From contig NZ_CP026095.1 of NCBI RefSeq assembly GCF_004006295.1, positions 2,094,001 through 2,158,000 of the forward strand: a DNA stretch of 64,000 nt. Reading direction: 5' to 3'. A program made the translations under genes and the position numbers. The first letter of the stretch is position 1, and each line of letters starts with the position of its first letter. The notes beneath the pieces are model-generated. The model searched no databases and was not told where the DNA came from. It worked only from the letters and a program-made list of their open reading frames with translations. Below, in pieces: positions 27,733-36,514 of this stretch. The stretch is from Peribacillus asahii (GTDB taxonomy: Bacteria > Bacillota > Bacilli > Bacillales > DSM-1321).

Positions 27733-28926
27733 ATGAGAAATGCCGTCATTATTGATTCTGTCCGTACTGCAGTAGGGCGTATGGGAGGAACGTTAAAAGA
27801 TATCGAGGTGGATTATTTAGCGGCCAAAGTGTTAGACGAAATTTTGGTGCGTACTGGAATCGATAAAAGTCATGTAGATGAAGTGATTCTTGGTCAAGCA
27901 AAACAAAGTACAGATGCTCCTAATTTAGCTCGTTTGGCCCTTTTACGTGCTGGGCTTCCTATTGAAATAACTGGGTACACGGTTCATCGTCAATGTGGCT
28001 CTGGGATTCAAGCAATGAATAATGGTGCACAACAAATTATGTGCGGATTATCAGATATCATCATTGCTGGCGGTGCTGAAAGTATGAGCACAGCACCATA
28101 CTATCTTCGAAATGCTCGATATGGATTTGGAATAGGAAATGCTGAAATTCTTGATTCCAATACGGAAAGTCAGCCCCGAGCACAGCCGATTGAAACTTAC
28201 GGCCATTTAACGATGGGGATGACAGCAGAGAATTTAGCTGAACAATACTCTATATCTCGAACAGAACAAGATGAATTTGCACTTAGGAGTCAAGAAAATG
28301 CTCAAAGAGCGATTTCTACAGGTTTATTTACCGATCAAATTGTTCCTTTTGAAGTCAAGACAAAAAAAGGAACGATAGAGTTTAAGGTCGATGAACATCC
28401 AAGAGCAACGAGCATGGAAAAGCTATCTCAGTTAAAGCCCGTTTTTAAAGAAAATGGGACGGTCACTGCAGGAAATACAAGTGGTCGTAACGATGGGGCA
28501 GGAGTTGTACTACTCATGTCGGAGGAAGCAGCTGAACGCTATGAAAAGAAACCAAAAGCTAAAATTATTGCTCAGGCTGTCGCCGGTGTATCGCCAGAAA
28601 TTATGGGAATCGGACCTGCACCTGCCACACGCAAAGCATTGAAACAAGCGGGTTTAACATTAGATGATATTGGTCTAATCGAATTAAATGAGGCCTTTGC
28701 TGCTCAATCGCTGGCTGTTATTAAAGAACTAGAATTGGATATGAATCGAGTAAACGTCAACGGAGGTGCCATTGCTTTAGGGCATCCACTAGGAGGTACC
28801 GGTGGAGTACTTATGACAAAGCTGCTTCATGAAATGGAACGACGTGGAGAAAAGTACGGATTAGTTACATTTTGTATTGGTGGTGGTTTAGGCATAACAA
28901 CGATAGTTGAAAATTTACAAGTTTAA
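27733..28926 (+). CDS. Acetyl-CoA acyltransferase (thiolase)
   Basis: A 397-residue classical thiolase with all catalytic residues: nucleophile Cys88 in HRQCGSG, His in [11 protein letters not shown] near 350 and the second Cys in FCIGGGLG near 380. It performs reversible Claisen cleavage of 3-ketoacyl-CoA, or of acetoacetyl-CoA to two acetyl-CoA. ATG follows ATAGGAG, 30 bp after HMG-CoA lyase, so it may complete acetoacetate use after CoA transfer. It differs from the SCP-x-like thiolase at 37929, which lacks the second cysteine. The two probably act on different chain structures. Confidence 0.93.
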   Translation: MRNAVIIDSVRTAVGRMGGTLKDIEVDYLAAKVLDEILVRTGIDKSHVDEVILGQAKQSTDAPNLARLALLRAGLPIEITGYTVHRQCGSGIQAMNNGAQQIMCGLSDIIIAGGAESMSTAPYYLRNARYGFGIGNAEILDSNTESQPRAQPIETYGHLTMGMTAENLAEQYSISRTEQDEFALRSQENAQRAISTGLFTDQIVPFEVKTKKGTIEFKVDEHPRATSMEKLSQLKPVFKENGTVTAGNTSGRNDGAGVVLLMSEEAAERYEKKPKAKIIAQAVAGVSPEIMGIGPAPATRKALKQAGLTLDDIGLIELNEAFAAQSLAVIKELELDMNRVNVNGGAIALGHPLGGTGGVLMTKLLHEMERRGEKYGLVTFCIGGGLGITTIVENLQV

Positions 28927-28986
28927 TAATGAAACTGTTAATCAAGATGTTTTATTTACTATCTAACATTACGGAGATGAATAATC

Positions 28987-30282
28987 ATGAAAAAGAAAGA
29001 ATGGGGTGCCATATACAATGCTAGACTAACGAGTGTCGAGCAAGCGATCAATAGGATACAGTCAGGTCAAAAAGTATTCCTTGCACCTTTTTGTAACGAA
29101 CCACAAACGTTAGTGGAAGAACTCGTTCAACAAAAGAATCGTTTACAAGATGTATTTCTATACAATCTTGTGATTGGCAGTCCATGTTTATATGCAGATC
29201 CAGATTGTCACTCACATTTTAAAATTCGCACCTTTTTAAGCTCTTCTCTTTTAAAAAGCGCATTTTTAAATCAAGTGTGCGACTATGTTCCTGTAAATCT
29301 TTCAGAAATTCCGCACTGGATTCATCAAGAGAACATAGATATAGCTCTTATACAAGTTTCACCTCCAAATGATGAAGGATATTGCAACCTAGGTATATCC
29401 GTAGATGCTGTACAAACATTGATTAAGCAAGCAACGGTCGTCATTGCGCAAGTGAATAACCAACTTCCGCTTACTTACGGAGATACTCTTGTACATGTAT
29501 CAGAAATTGATTATTTTGTTGTTTCTAATCGACCATTGCTTAGCGTTCCTGATGGAAAACCATCTGACGAGGAGCTGACGATTGGAAAATACGTCGCAGA
29601 ACTTATACCAGATTACGCAACGATTCAAGTAGGACTTGGTAAGATTGCAAAGAGTGTTTTATTATCTCTTACATCAAAAAAAGGATTAGGTGTTCATTCA
29701 GGATCAATCACCGATCCCGTTACAGAGTTGATTGATCTTGGTGTGATTACAAATGAGCGAAAAGAGATTAATCCTTACAAAACAGTATGTGCAACGCTAA
29801 CTGGTACAGAAACATTATATAAATATGCCCATCAGAATCCAAACATACAATTGTTCCCCACAGATTATACTCACAATGCTGCAATTATTTCAAAAATAAG
29901 TAATTTCCATTCTGTTAATTCGGCACTTGAAGTCGATATATTCGGTCAAATTAATGCTGAGCAGGTTAGCAGCTATCCAGTAGCTGGCGTTGGCGGCCAA
30001 ATGGATTTCATTCATGGAGCGAGGCTCTCACAAGGTGGAAAGGCTATCATAGCACTTCCTTCTACAGCGAAGAGAGGAACTGAATCCCGCATTAAAATTA
30101 AGCTTCCATACGTTACGTCCATCAAATCTGAAATCGATTATGTTGTGACCGAATATGGAATTGCTAAATTGTTTGGAAAATCGCTCACTGAAAGAGCACA
30201 AGCTTTAATTCATATAGCACATCCCGATTTCCGTGAAGCACTTTCTCATGAATTTGAGCAAAGCCTATCTGTGCAAGCTTAA
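28987..30282 (+). CDS. Acetyl-CoA hydrolase/4-hydroxybutyrate CoA-transferase family protein
   Basis: A 431-residue class I-type CoA-transferase of the acetyl-CoA hydrolase/4-hydroxybutyrate CoA-transferase family. Two related halves are visible, with the expected catalytic glutamate in NSALEVDIFGQ at about residue 315 and the GVGGQMDF oxyanion segment near 338. Members move CoA from acetyl- or succinyl-CoA to short acids, or hydrolyse acetyl-CoA. ATG follows ACGGAGATG. Its place after HMG-CoA lyase and thiolase suggests activation of acetoacetate or of an incoming acid. The acceptor cannot be determined from sequence. Confidence 0.88.
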   Translation: MKKKEWGAIYNARLTSVEQAINRIQSGQKVFLAPFCNEPQTLVEELVQQKNRLQDVFLYNLVIGSPCLYADPDCHSHFKIRTFLSSSLLKSAFLNQVCDYVPVNLSEIPHWIHQENIDIALIQVSPPNDEGYCNLGISVDAVQTLIKQATVVIAQVNNQLPLTYGDTLVHVSEIDYFVVSNRPLLSVPDGKPSDEELTIGKYVAELIPDYATIQVGLGKIAKSVLLSLTSKKGLGVHSGSITDPVTELIDLGVITNERKEINPYKTVCATLTGTETLYKYAHQNPNIQLFPTDYTHNAAIISKISNFHSVNSALEVDIFGQINAEQVSSYPVAGVGGQMDFIHGARLSQGGKAIIALPSTAKRGTESRIKIKLPYVTSIKSEIDYVVTEYGIAKLFGKSLTERAQALIHIAHPDFREALSHEFEQSLSVQA

Positions 30283-30335
30283 ATGATATAACAGAACCTT
30301 GACCGACTATTAATAGTATTAAAGGGAGGGAAATC

Positions 30336-31514
30336 ATGAAAGAATCTGCTGTTTTAAACAATCAAAAAGTTCAGACTTCTATTTTTACCGATGAGCATGT
30401 TATGTTTCGTGATTCGCTTAGAAAGTTTCTCGAAAAAGAAGCGGTGCCTTTTTTTGACCAGTGGGAAGCGGATCGTATTATCCCAAGATCCTTTTGGGAG
30501 AAGATGGGTGAAAAAGGATTCATTTGTCCATGGGTAAGTGAAGAATATGGCGGTTTAGGTACGGATTTTGCCTTTTCCGCTATTTTAGGAGAAGAGTTAG
30601 CAAGAGTAGGTGCAGGGTTAACAGGAATTGGTACACATAGCAATATTATTGTCCCTTACATTGCATCATTTGGTACAGAAGAGCAAAAAAGAAAATACCT
30701 TCCTGGCTGTGTAAGCGGGGAAATCATAACAGCTATTGCCATGACTGAACCAGGGGCGGGCTCAGATTTAGCCAGCATTCGTACAACAGCAATTAAAGAT
30801 GGTGACCACTATGTCATTAATGGACAAAAAACATTTATTACAAATGGAATTCATTCAGATTTAATTATCGTTGCTTGTAAAACAGATCCAAAAGCATCAC
30901 GGCCGCATAAAGGGGTTAGTTTATTGCTCGTGGAGAGAGATACGTTAGGTTTCTCTAGAGGGCGTAAATTGAATAAAGTAGGTATGCATAGTCAAGACAC
31001 AGCTGAACTTATTTTTGAGAATGCTAGAGTTCCGGTTTCCAATCTTCTAGGAGAAGAAGGAAAAGGTTTTTCCTACTTAATGACTAAGCTGCAACAGGAA
31101 AGATTAATTGCCTCTCTTAATGCTCTTGTAGCAGCTGAAGATATGCTTCAACTAACCATTCAATATGTAAAAGAGCGCGAAGCCTTTGGAAGGTCAATCA
31201 GTAAGTTTCAAAATACACAGTTTAAAATTGCTGAAATGGCTACTGAAGTTCAAATTGGCCGTACTTTCGTTAATGATTTAATTGCTAAACATATCGATTC
31301 AGAAAATATCGTGACTCAAGTATCGATGGCCAAATGGTGGATTACCGATATGGCAAAACGTGTGGCGACAGAATGTATGCAGCTGCACGGAGGATATGGC
31401 TATATGGAAGAGTACAAGATTGCCCGTCGCTATCGAGATATTCCAGTTACTTCAATCTTTGCAGGCTCCAATGAAATTATGAAGGTCATTATTTCAAAAC
31501 AATTAGGCTTATAA
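30336..31514 (+). CDS. Acyl-CoA dehydrogenase, LCAD/IVD-like, copy C
   Basis: A 392-residue dehydrogenase and the third member of the closely related set with 15707 and 20575. AMTEPGAGSDLASI and QLHGGYGYMEEYKIARRYRD are intact, the catalytic base is Glu255 (LQQERLI), and the YEGT position reads IFAGSNE. Unlike its relatives it is embedded in the main operon, 53 bp after the CoA-transferase and 29 bp before an MFE-2-like dehydrogenase. It is therefore probably the housekeeping copy of the pathway, with A and B as specialised versions. Confidence 0.93.
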   Translation: MKESAVLNNQKVQTSIFTDEHVMFRDSLRKFLEKEAVPFFDQWEADRIIPRSFWEKMGEKGFICPWVSEEYGGLGTDFAFSAILGEELARVGAGLTGIGTHSNIIVPYIASFGTEEQKRKYLPGCVSGEIITAIAMTEPGAGSDLASIRTTAIKDGDHYVINGQKTFITNGIHSDLIIVACKTDPKASRPHKGVSLLLVERDTLGFSRGRKLNKVGMHSQDTAELIFENARVPVSNLLGEEGKGFSYLMTKLQQERLIASLNALVAAEDMLQLTIQYVKEREAFGRSISKFQNTQFKIAEMATEVQIGRTFVNDLIAKHIDSENIVTQVSMAKWWITDMAKRVATECMQLHGGYGYMEEYKIARRYRDIPVTSIFAGSNEIMKVIISKQLGL

Positions 31515-31543
31515 AAAATAACAATTTGAAGGGATGGATTATA

Positions 31544-32455
31544 ATGAAAAAATTAGAAAATAAGGTTGCAGTTGTTACAGGTTCAGGTCGTGGAATTGGT
31601 CGAGATATCGCGTTATTAATGGCTAAAGAAGGAGCAAAGGTCGTTGTCAATGACTTGGGCGGTGGATCTGATGGAAATGGGAACGATACAAAAGTGGCAG
31701 ATGAAGTAGTTCAAGAAATTAGAGAACTAGGTGGAGAAGCTGTAGCCAATTATGATTCGGTTTCTGAATATGAAAGCGCTACAAAAATTGTAGAAACAGC
31801 ATTAACGGAGTTTGGCCGTATCGATATTGTTGTCAATAATGCTGGTATTTTACGAGATCGCATGCTGTTCAAAATGAGTGAAGAGGAATGGGATGCTGTT
31901 ATTGCCGTACATCTAAAAGGCTCATTTAATATGACAAGAGCAGCCGCTCCATATTTTAAAGAACAAAAAAGCGGCCGCTTCATTAACTTTACATCTACAT
32001 CAGGCTTAATTGGTAATGTCGGTCAAGCAAACTACGCTGCAGCAAAATTAGGGATTGCGGGTCTTAATAGAATAACAGCGTTAGATATGGCCCGCTATAA
32101 TGTAACAGCTAATGCGGTCGCGCCGTTTGCATGGAGTCGATTAATTGGTTCCATTCCGACTGAGACAGACGACCAAAAGGCTAGAGTCGATAAACTTAAG
32201 CAACTATCCCCAGCTCATATTGCACCATTAGTCGCTTTCTTAAGTTCGGATGAAGCGGCTGATGTTTCCGGCCAAATTTTCGGTGTTAGAGGCAAGGAAA
32301 TTATGGTCTTTTCACAGCCGCGTCCAGTTCGTTCTGTTTATAATGCAGAAGGCTGGTCCATCGATAGCCTAAGTTCGATTAAAGGATCCTTACAATCTAG
32401 TTTTACTCCGCTTGAAGTAAGTGCTGACGTATTCCCATATGAGCCATTAGTATAA
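31544..32455 (+). CDS. MFE-2/HSD17B4-like 3-hydroxyacyl-CoA dehydrogenase (SDR)
   Basis: A 303-residue SDR longer than the usual 250. TGSGRGIGRDIA binds the cofactor, the insertion VNDLGGGSDGNGNDT is characteristic of the dehydrogenase half of peroxisomal multifunctional enzyme 2 and of actinobacterial Hsd4A, and the catalytic YAAAK with its upstream serine is intact. About 50 extra residues form the C-terminal tail typical of that group. These enzymes oxidise (3R)-hydroxyacyl-CoA, fitting the R-specific hot-dog hydratases encoded at 39138-39940. ATG at 31544 is preferred over an upstream start because GAAGGG precedes it. Confidence 0.88.
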   Translation: MKKLENKVAVVTGSGRGIGRDIALLMAKEGAKVVVNDLGGGSDGNGNDTKVADEVVQEIRELGGEAVANYDSVSEYESATKIVETALTEFGRIDIVVNNAGILRDRMLFKMSEEEWDAVIAVHLKGSFNMTRAAAPYFKEQKSGRFINFTSTSGLIGNVGQANYAAAKLGIAGLNRITALDMARYNVTANAVAPFAWSRLIGSIPTETDDQKARVDKLKQLSPAHIAPLVAFLSSDEAADVSGQIFGVRGKEIMVFSQPRPVRSVYNAEGWSIDSLSSIKGSLQSSFTPLEVSADVFPYEPLV

Positions 32456-32478
32456 TGCTAAATAAATAATTTTAATAG

Positions 32479-32518
32479 TTATGAGCTTGAGCGCGTATAT
32501 TGTTTCAAGCTCATAACC
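32479..32518 (+). repeat. 13-bp perfect hairpin inside the main operon
   Basis: GTTATGAGCTTGA at 32479-32491 pairs perfectly with 32506-32518 around a 14-base loop. No T run follows, so it is more likely an mRNA-processing or stability hairpin than a strong terminator. Confidence 0.6.
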
Positions 32519-32544
32519 GTTATTAAAAAGATAAGGGGGATTAC

Positions 32545-33639
32545 ATGTTAGAAGGAATACGTGTTATCGATTTTTCTCAGTATCTTCCAGGACCTCATGC
32601 AACCTTACGTTTAGTAGATATGGGAGCCGAAGTCATTAAAGTAGAATCACCCCAAGGAGATCCTTCTCGAGCTTCTGTTGGAATAAATGGAAGTGGATTT
32701 GTTTTTTTGACGCAAAATCGAAATAAAAAAAGTGTTGTATTAGATTTAAAGGATCCTATAGATCGAAAGAATGCCTTGAATCTAATTAGTGAAGCTGATG
32801 TTGTCCTTGAAAGCTTTCGCCCAGGAGTTACGGATCGACTTGGGATTGGTTATGAACATGCTGCCCAAGTTAAAAAAGATATTATTTATTGCTCGCTTTC
32901 AGGTTATGGCCAAACGGGATCAATGAGTCATTTAGGTGGACATGACATTAACTATATGTCAATAAGCGGGCTGCTTGCGCAGTTAAAGGATGAAAAAGGA
33001 CGTCCGGTGCAACCGAGTACAACAATAGCAGATTTTGTAGGGGGGATATCTGCTAGTGAAGCCATTCTAGGCGCATTAGTGAAAAAGCTAAGAACAGGGG
33101 AAGGTTCTTATATTGATCTATCGATTACAGACTCTCTATTCTCCCTTATGTCCAATCATATTCTAATCGAACATGCCACAGGAGAGCAGCACGGTATTTC
33201 AAAGCTTAATAATAAATATGTTTGCTATTTCTTATATGAAACAAAAGATAGCAGATTTGTGAGTTTAGGAGCCTTGGAAGCGAAATTTTGGAGGACTTTC
33301 TGTACAGCCTTGAATAAAGAACATTGGATTTCAGAACATTTTTCACTAGCTCAACCAAGTAATCCTGTATTTAACGAAATGAAAGAAGTATTTGCTAATA
33401 GAACATTGGCCGAATGGACACAATTTTCTCACCAAGTAGATTGCTGCTTAGCTCCTGTTCTAGAAACTGGTGAATTATATAATCATCCATTTAGCCAAGA
33501 AAGAGGACTTATTGTTGAAAAGGAAGGGATACGATATACAGCAACGAAATATCCAGCTATTGAAGACTATTACACAGCTCCACCAAAGTTTGGACAACAT
33601 TCAGATCAGGTAAAAGAACAATATGAAAGAAAAGTTTAA
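32545..33639 (+). CDS. Alpha-methylacyl-CoA racemase-type CaiB protein, copy B
   Basis: A 364-residue CaiB-superfamily protein, about the length of mycobacterial MCR. His133 with Asp134 (GGHDINY), Asp163 (IADFVGG) and Glu245 (LGALEAKFW) reproduce the racemase active site. It is shorter than the 399-residue copy at 22759 and lacks its C-terminal extension. ATG follows AAGGGGG, downstream of the hairpin at 32479. Two racemases in one operon imply that 2-methyl-branched CoA esters of both configurations, perhaps at two chain lengths, must be handled. The transferase alternative is possible but less likely. Confidence 0.87.
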   Translation: MLEGIRVIDFSQYLPGPHATLRLVDMGAEVIKVESPQGDPSRASVGINGSGFVFLTQNRNKKSVVLDLKDPIDRKNALNLISEADVVLESFRPGVTDRLGIGYEHAAQVKKDIIYCSLSGYGQTGSMSHLGGHDINYMSISGLLAQLKDEKGRPVQPSTTIADFVGGISASEAILGALVKKLRTGEGSYIDLSITDSLFSLMSNHILIEHATGEQHGISKLNNKYVCYFLYETKDSRFVSLGALEAKFWRTFCTALNKEHWISEHFSLAQPSNPVFNEMKEVFANRTLAEWTQFSHQVDCCLAPVLETGELYNHPFSQERGLIVEKEGIRYTATKYPAIEDYYTAPPKFGQHSDQVKEQYERKV

Positions 33640-33658
33640 GTGAAAGGGGTAAAATGCT

Positions 33659-35212
33659 TTGATTAATCTTGATAACTTTTCTGTCCTGTCCCTTTATGAA
33701 ATGTTAGAACAAACTGCGGTCAAATATCCTAATCAAGTGGCGGTAATAGATGGTGAAATTAAATTAAGTTATAGCGAGTTAAAGGAAACGATTGATGCTT
33801 TTGCTTCAGTTCTATATGAAAAAGGAGTTCAAAAAGGCGATCGAATCGGGTTAATGTTACCGAATGGGATTCACTATATGATTTCTTATTATGCTACTCA
33901 GCGTTTAGGCGGAATTGTTGTACAAGTTAACCCTTTATATCAAACATCTGAACTCCAATATATGCTAGATGACGCAAAACCGAAATTGTTTATTTGTGGT
34001 AGAAATCAAGCTGAAAAACTAGAGAAAATTGAGGATTTTAAAAACGTACATGTCATTTTCACAAAAGATGAAAGCAATAAGGATCAAATCCTATTAAAAG
34101 GAAAGAACTGTACACTTCCTCCACTAAATATTAATCCAAAGGAGGATGTAGCTGTTTTACAGTATACGGGTGGAACAACTGGTAGATCTAAAGGGGTTAT
34201 GTTAACTCACTTTAATATTATTAGTAATATTCATCAATCGGGCAGTGTTGTTTCATCGGTCATGAAGGAAGGAGAAGAACGCATATTAGGAGTGGCACCG
34301 CTTACACATGCTATGGCTATGACAAATATGAATTATACGGTCCGATTTGCTGCTACATACATTATTGTAGAAAAATTTGAAGTGACGAAAGTTTTACAAA
34401 CAATTAGTCAATATAAACCTACAATGATGTTAGGCTCTCCAACGATGTATATTGCTTTACTGAATCATCCTAACCTAGGGAAAAATGATTTATCCTGCTT
34501 TAAAATTTGTATTTCTGGATCTGCCCCTCTTCCTGTAGAAGTTTTAAAAGAATTAGAGCGAAAATCCGGAGCACATATTTTCGAAGGATACGGCTTATCA
34601 GAAGCAACAACATCCACTCACCGAACTCCAGTAGATGGAGAAAGAAAGATTGGCAGCGTTGGTATTCCAGTCCCTTTAACAGAATCAAAAATAGTAGATA
34701 TCGAAACAGGGACGAAAGAGTTAGCGACTGGAGAACGTGGTGAACTTATCGTGAAAGGCCCACAAGTGATGAAAGGGTATTGGAATAAATCTGTAGAAAC
34801 AGCTCTTACGATTCGTGATGGTTGGCTATACACAGGAGACATAGCTGTTCGTGATAAAGATGGGTACTATTTTATAGTCGGCAGGAAAAAAGATATGGTG
34901 ATTGCGGGCGGCTTGAATATTTACCCAACTGAAGTGGAAGAAATGCTCTATCAGCATCCAGCAATAGCTGAAGCGTGTGTGTTTGGCGTACCTGATGCGT
35001 ATCTTGGTGAAAAACTGTTAGCCATTGTGATATTGAAACAGGGTGAAAACATTAGTGAACAAGAATTGCTAAGTTGGTGTGAAGGTCGAATTGCAAGATA
35101 TAAAATTCCAAGAGCTATCGAATTTCGGGAAGCTTTACCTAAAACAATAGTTGGGAAAATATTGAGGCGCCGACTTGTTGAAGAATATAAAGAAAAACTG
35201 AATCAATTGTAA
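33659..35212 (+). CDS. Acyl-CoA ligase (AMP-forming), copy B
   Basis: A 517-residue ANL ligase. The P-loop reads QYTGGTTGRSKGVMLTH near residue 170, EGYGLSEATTSTHR follows near 305, then GDIAVRDKDGYYFIVGRKKD near 390 and the lysine-bearing PKTIVGKILRR at the end. It activates a carboxylate to the CoA ester using ATP. The start is TTG after AAAGGGG; an ATG six bases earlier is out of frame and stops at once. It lies 19 bp after racemase B, so activation and racemisation are co-expressed. Fatty or branched medium-chain acids are plausible substrates. Confidence 0.92.
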   Translation: MINLDNFSVLSLYEMLEQTAVKYPNQVAVIDGEIKLSYSELKETIDAFASVLYEKGVQKGDRIGLMLPNGIHYMISYYATQRLGGIVVQVNPLYQTSELQYMLDDAKPKLFICGRNQAEKLEKIEDFKNVHVIFTKDESNKDQILLKGKNCTLPPLNINPKEDVAVLQYTGGTTGRSKGVMLTHFNIISNIHQSGSVVSSVMKEGEERILGVAPLTHAMAMTNMNYTVRFAATYIIVEKFEVTKVLQTISQYKPTMMLGSPTMYIALLNHPNLGKNDLSCFKICISGSAPLPVEVLKELERKSGAHIFEGYGLSEATTSTHRTPVDGERKIGSVGIPVPLTESKIVDIETGTKELATGERGELIVKGPQVMKGYWNKSVETALTIRDGWLYTGDIAVRDKDGYYFIVGRKKDMVIAGGLNIYPTEVEEMLYQHPAIAEACVFGVPDAYLGEKLLAIVILKQGENISEQELLSWCEGRIARYKIPRAIEFREALPKTIVGKILRRRLVEEYKEKLNQL

Positions 35213-35256
35213 AAGTATTAGCAGTACGATTAATCATTTTAAAGGAGTGTTAGAGA

Positions 35257-36429
35257 ATGGATTTTAACTTATCATCTGATTTAGTAGAAATGAAAAAATC
35301 AATTAGAGATTTTGTCGATAATACAGTGGATCCTCTTGCTGATCAAATTGAAAGAGAAGATAGAATCCCAGAACATATTATGAAAATGAGTAAGGAAATC
35401 GGCCTGTTTGGTCTAAGTATTCCAGAGGAATACGGTGGACTAGGAATTGATATGGTTGGCAAATGCGGCATTTATGAAGAGATTGGTCGTACATCTAATG
35501 GATTTACAACGGTAATTGGTGCTCATACAGGTATTGGTTCAGTTGGAATCGTTGAGATGGGGAATGAGGAGCAAAAAAGAAAATATTTGCCGGGTATGGC
35601 TTCAGGAGATTTGATTGGAGCGTTTGCTTTAACAGAACCAAGCGCAGGTTCTAATGCCGTTGCCTTAAAGACGAGAGCCGTGAGAAAGGGAGATAAATAT
35701 ATTCTTAATGGATCCAAGCATTATATTACAAACGGGCCGATTGCCGATATATTTACTGTTATGGCCGTTACTGATCCAAGTAAAGGAGCGAAAGGGATTA
35801 CTTCCTTCATTGTAGAAAAAGGCAGTAAAGGACTTATCATTGGCAAGACTGAAGAAAAAATGGGATTACGCGGCTCCCACTCCTCTGAAATTTTCTTTGA
35901 GGATTGCGAAGTTCCAGTTGAAAATGTTCTTGGTGTAGAAGGGCTGGGTTATGTAAATGCCCTGAAGATTCTTGCGAATGGTCGAGCTGGACTCGCGGCA
36001 CGTAATCTCGGATCATGCCAAAAGTTGTATGAATTATCTGTCAAATACGCACATGAGCGTGAGCAGTTTGGCAAACCGATTTTTGAGCAGCAAGTCATTC
36101 AGCATTATTTAGCTGAAATCGCATTGGACGTCGAAACATTGCGTTCAGTTACCTATCGAGTGGCATGGATGGTTGACCAAGGCATGAATGTTATTAAGGA
36201 AGCAGCAATGGCGAAGCTTCTTGGTTCAGAAATCTATAATCGCATCGCTGACAAAGCGGTTCAAATTCACGGTGGGATTGGCTACATCAAAGAGTATCCA
36301 ATTGAAAGATATTATCGCGATGCTCGTATTACAAAAATTTATGAAGGAACATCTGAAATTCAAAAGAACATTATTGCTGCCCAAATACACAAAGAGTACT
36401 TAAAAACTGTACCAACTGTCCATGCTTAA
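35257..36429 (+). CDS. Acyl-CoA dehydrogenase, SCAD/butyryl-CoA type
   Basis: A 390-residue dehydrogenase of the short-chain/butyryl-CoA type. ALTEPSAGSNAVALK lies near 127 and the C-terminal KIYEGTSEIQ supplies catalytic Glu363, the standard position missing in the three LCAD-like copies. IHGGIGYIKEYPIERYYRDARI is canonical. ATG follows AAAGGAGTG. It likely oxidises short straight or methyl-branched acyl-CoA late in the chain-shortening sequence. Electrons would go to an electron-transfer flavoprotein encoded elsewhere. Confidence 0.93.
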   Translation: MDFNLSSDLVEMKKSIRDFVDNTVDPLADQIEREDRIPEHIMKMSKEIGLFGLSIPEEYGGLGIDMVGKCGIYEEIGRTSNGFTTVIGAHTGIGSVGIVEMGNEEQKRKYLPGMASGDLIGAFALTEPSAGSNAVALKTRAVRKGDKYILNGSKHYITNGPIADIFTVMAVTDPSKGAKGITSFIVEKGSKGLIIGKTEEKMGLRGSHSSEIFFEDCEVPVENVLGVEGLGYVNALKILANGRAGLAARNLGSCQKLYELSVKYAHEREQFGKPIFEQQVIQHYLAEIALDVETLRSVTYRVAWMVDQGMNVIKEAAMAKLLGSEIYNRIADKAVQIHGGIGYIKEYPIERYYRDARITKIYEGTSEIQKNIIAAQIHKEYLKTVPTVHA

Positions 36430-36514
36430 TTAATAGATTGGTAGCTTTCCAGCCTTTATACAATAATCCGAAAATTGCACACTAATGATAGTGAAGATTG
36501 AGAGGAGCAGGCAT

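Noticed and set aside
36440..36453. GG-N10-GC element before the DUF35 fusion gene
   Set aside because: Spacing fits sigma-54, but the -12 part reads CAGCC instead of TTGC and it lies within a continuous operon.
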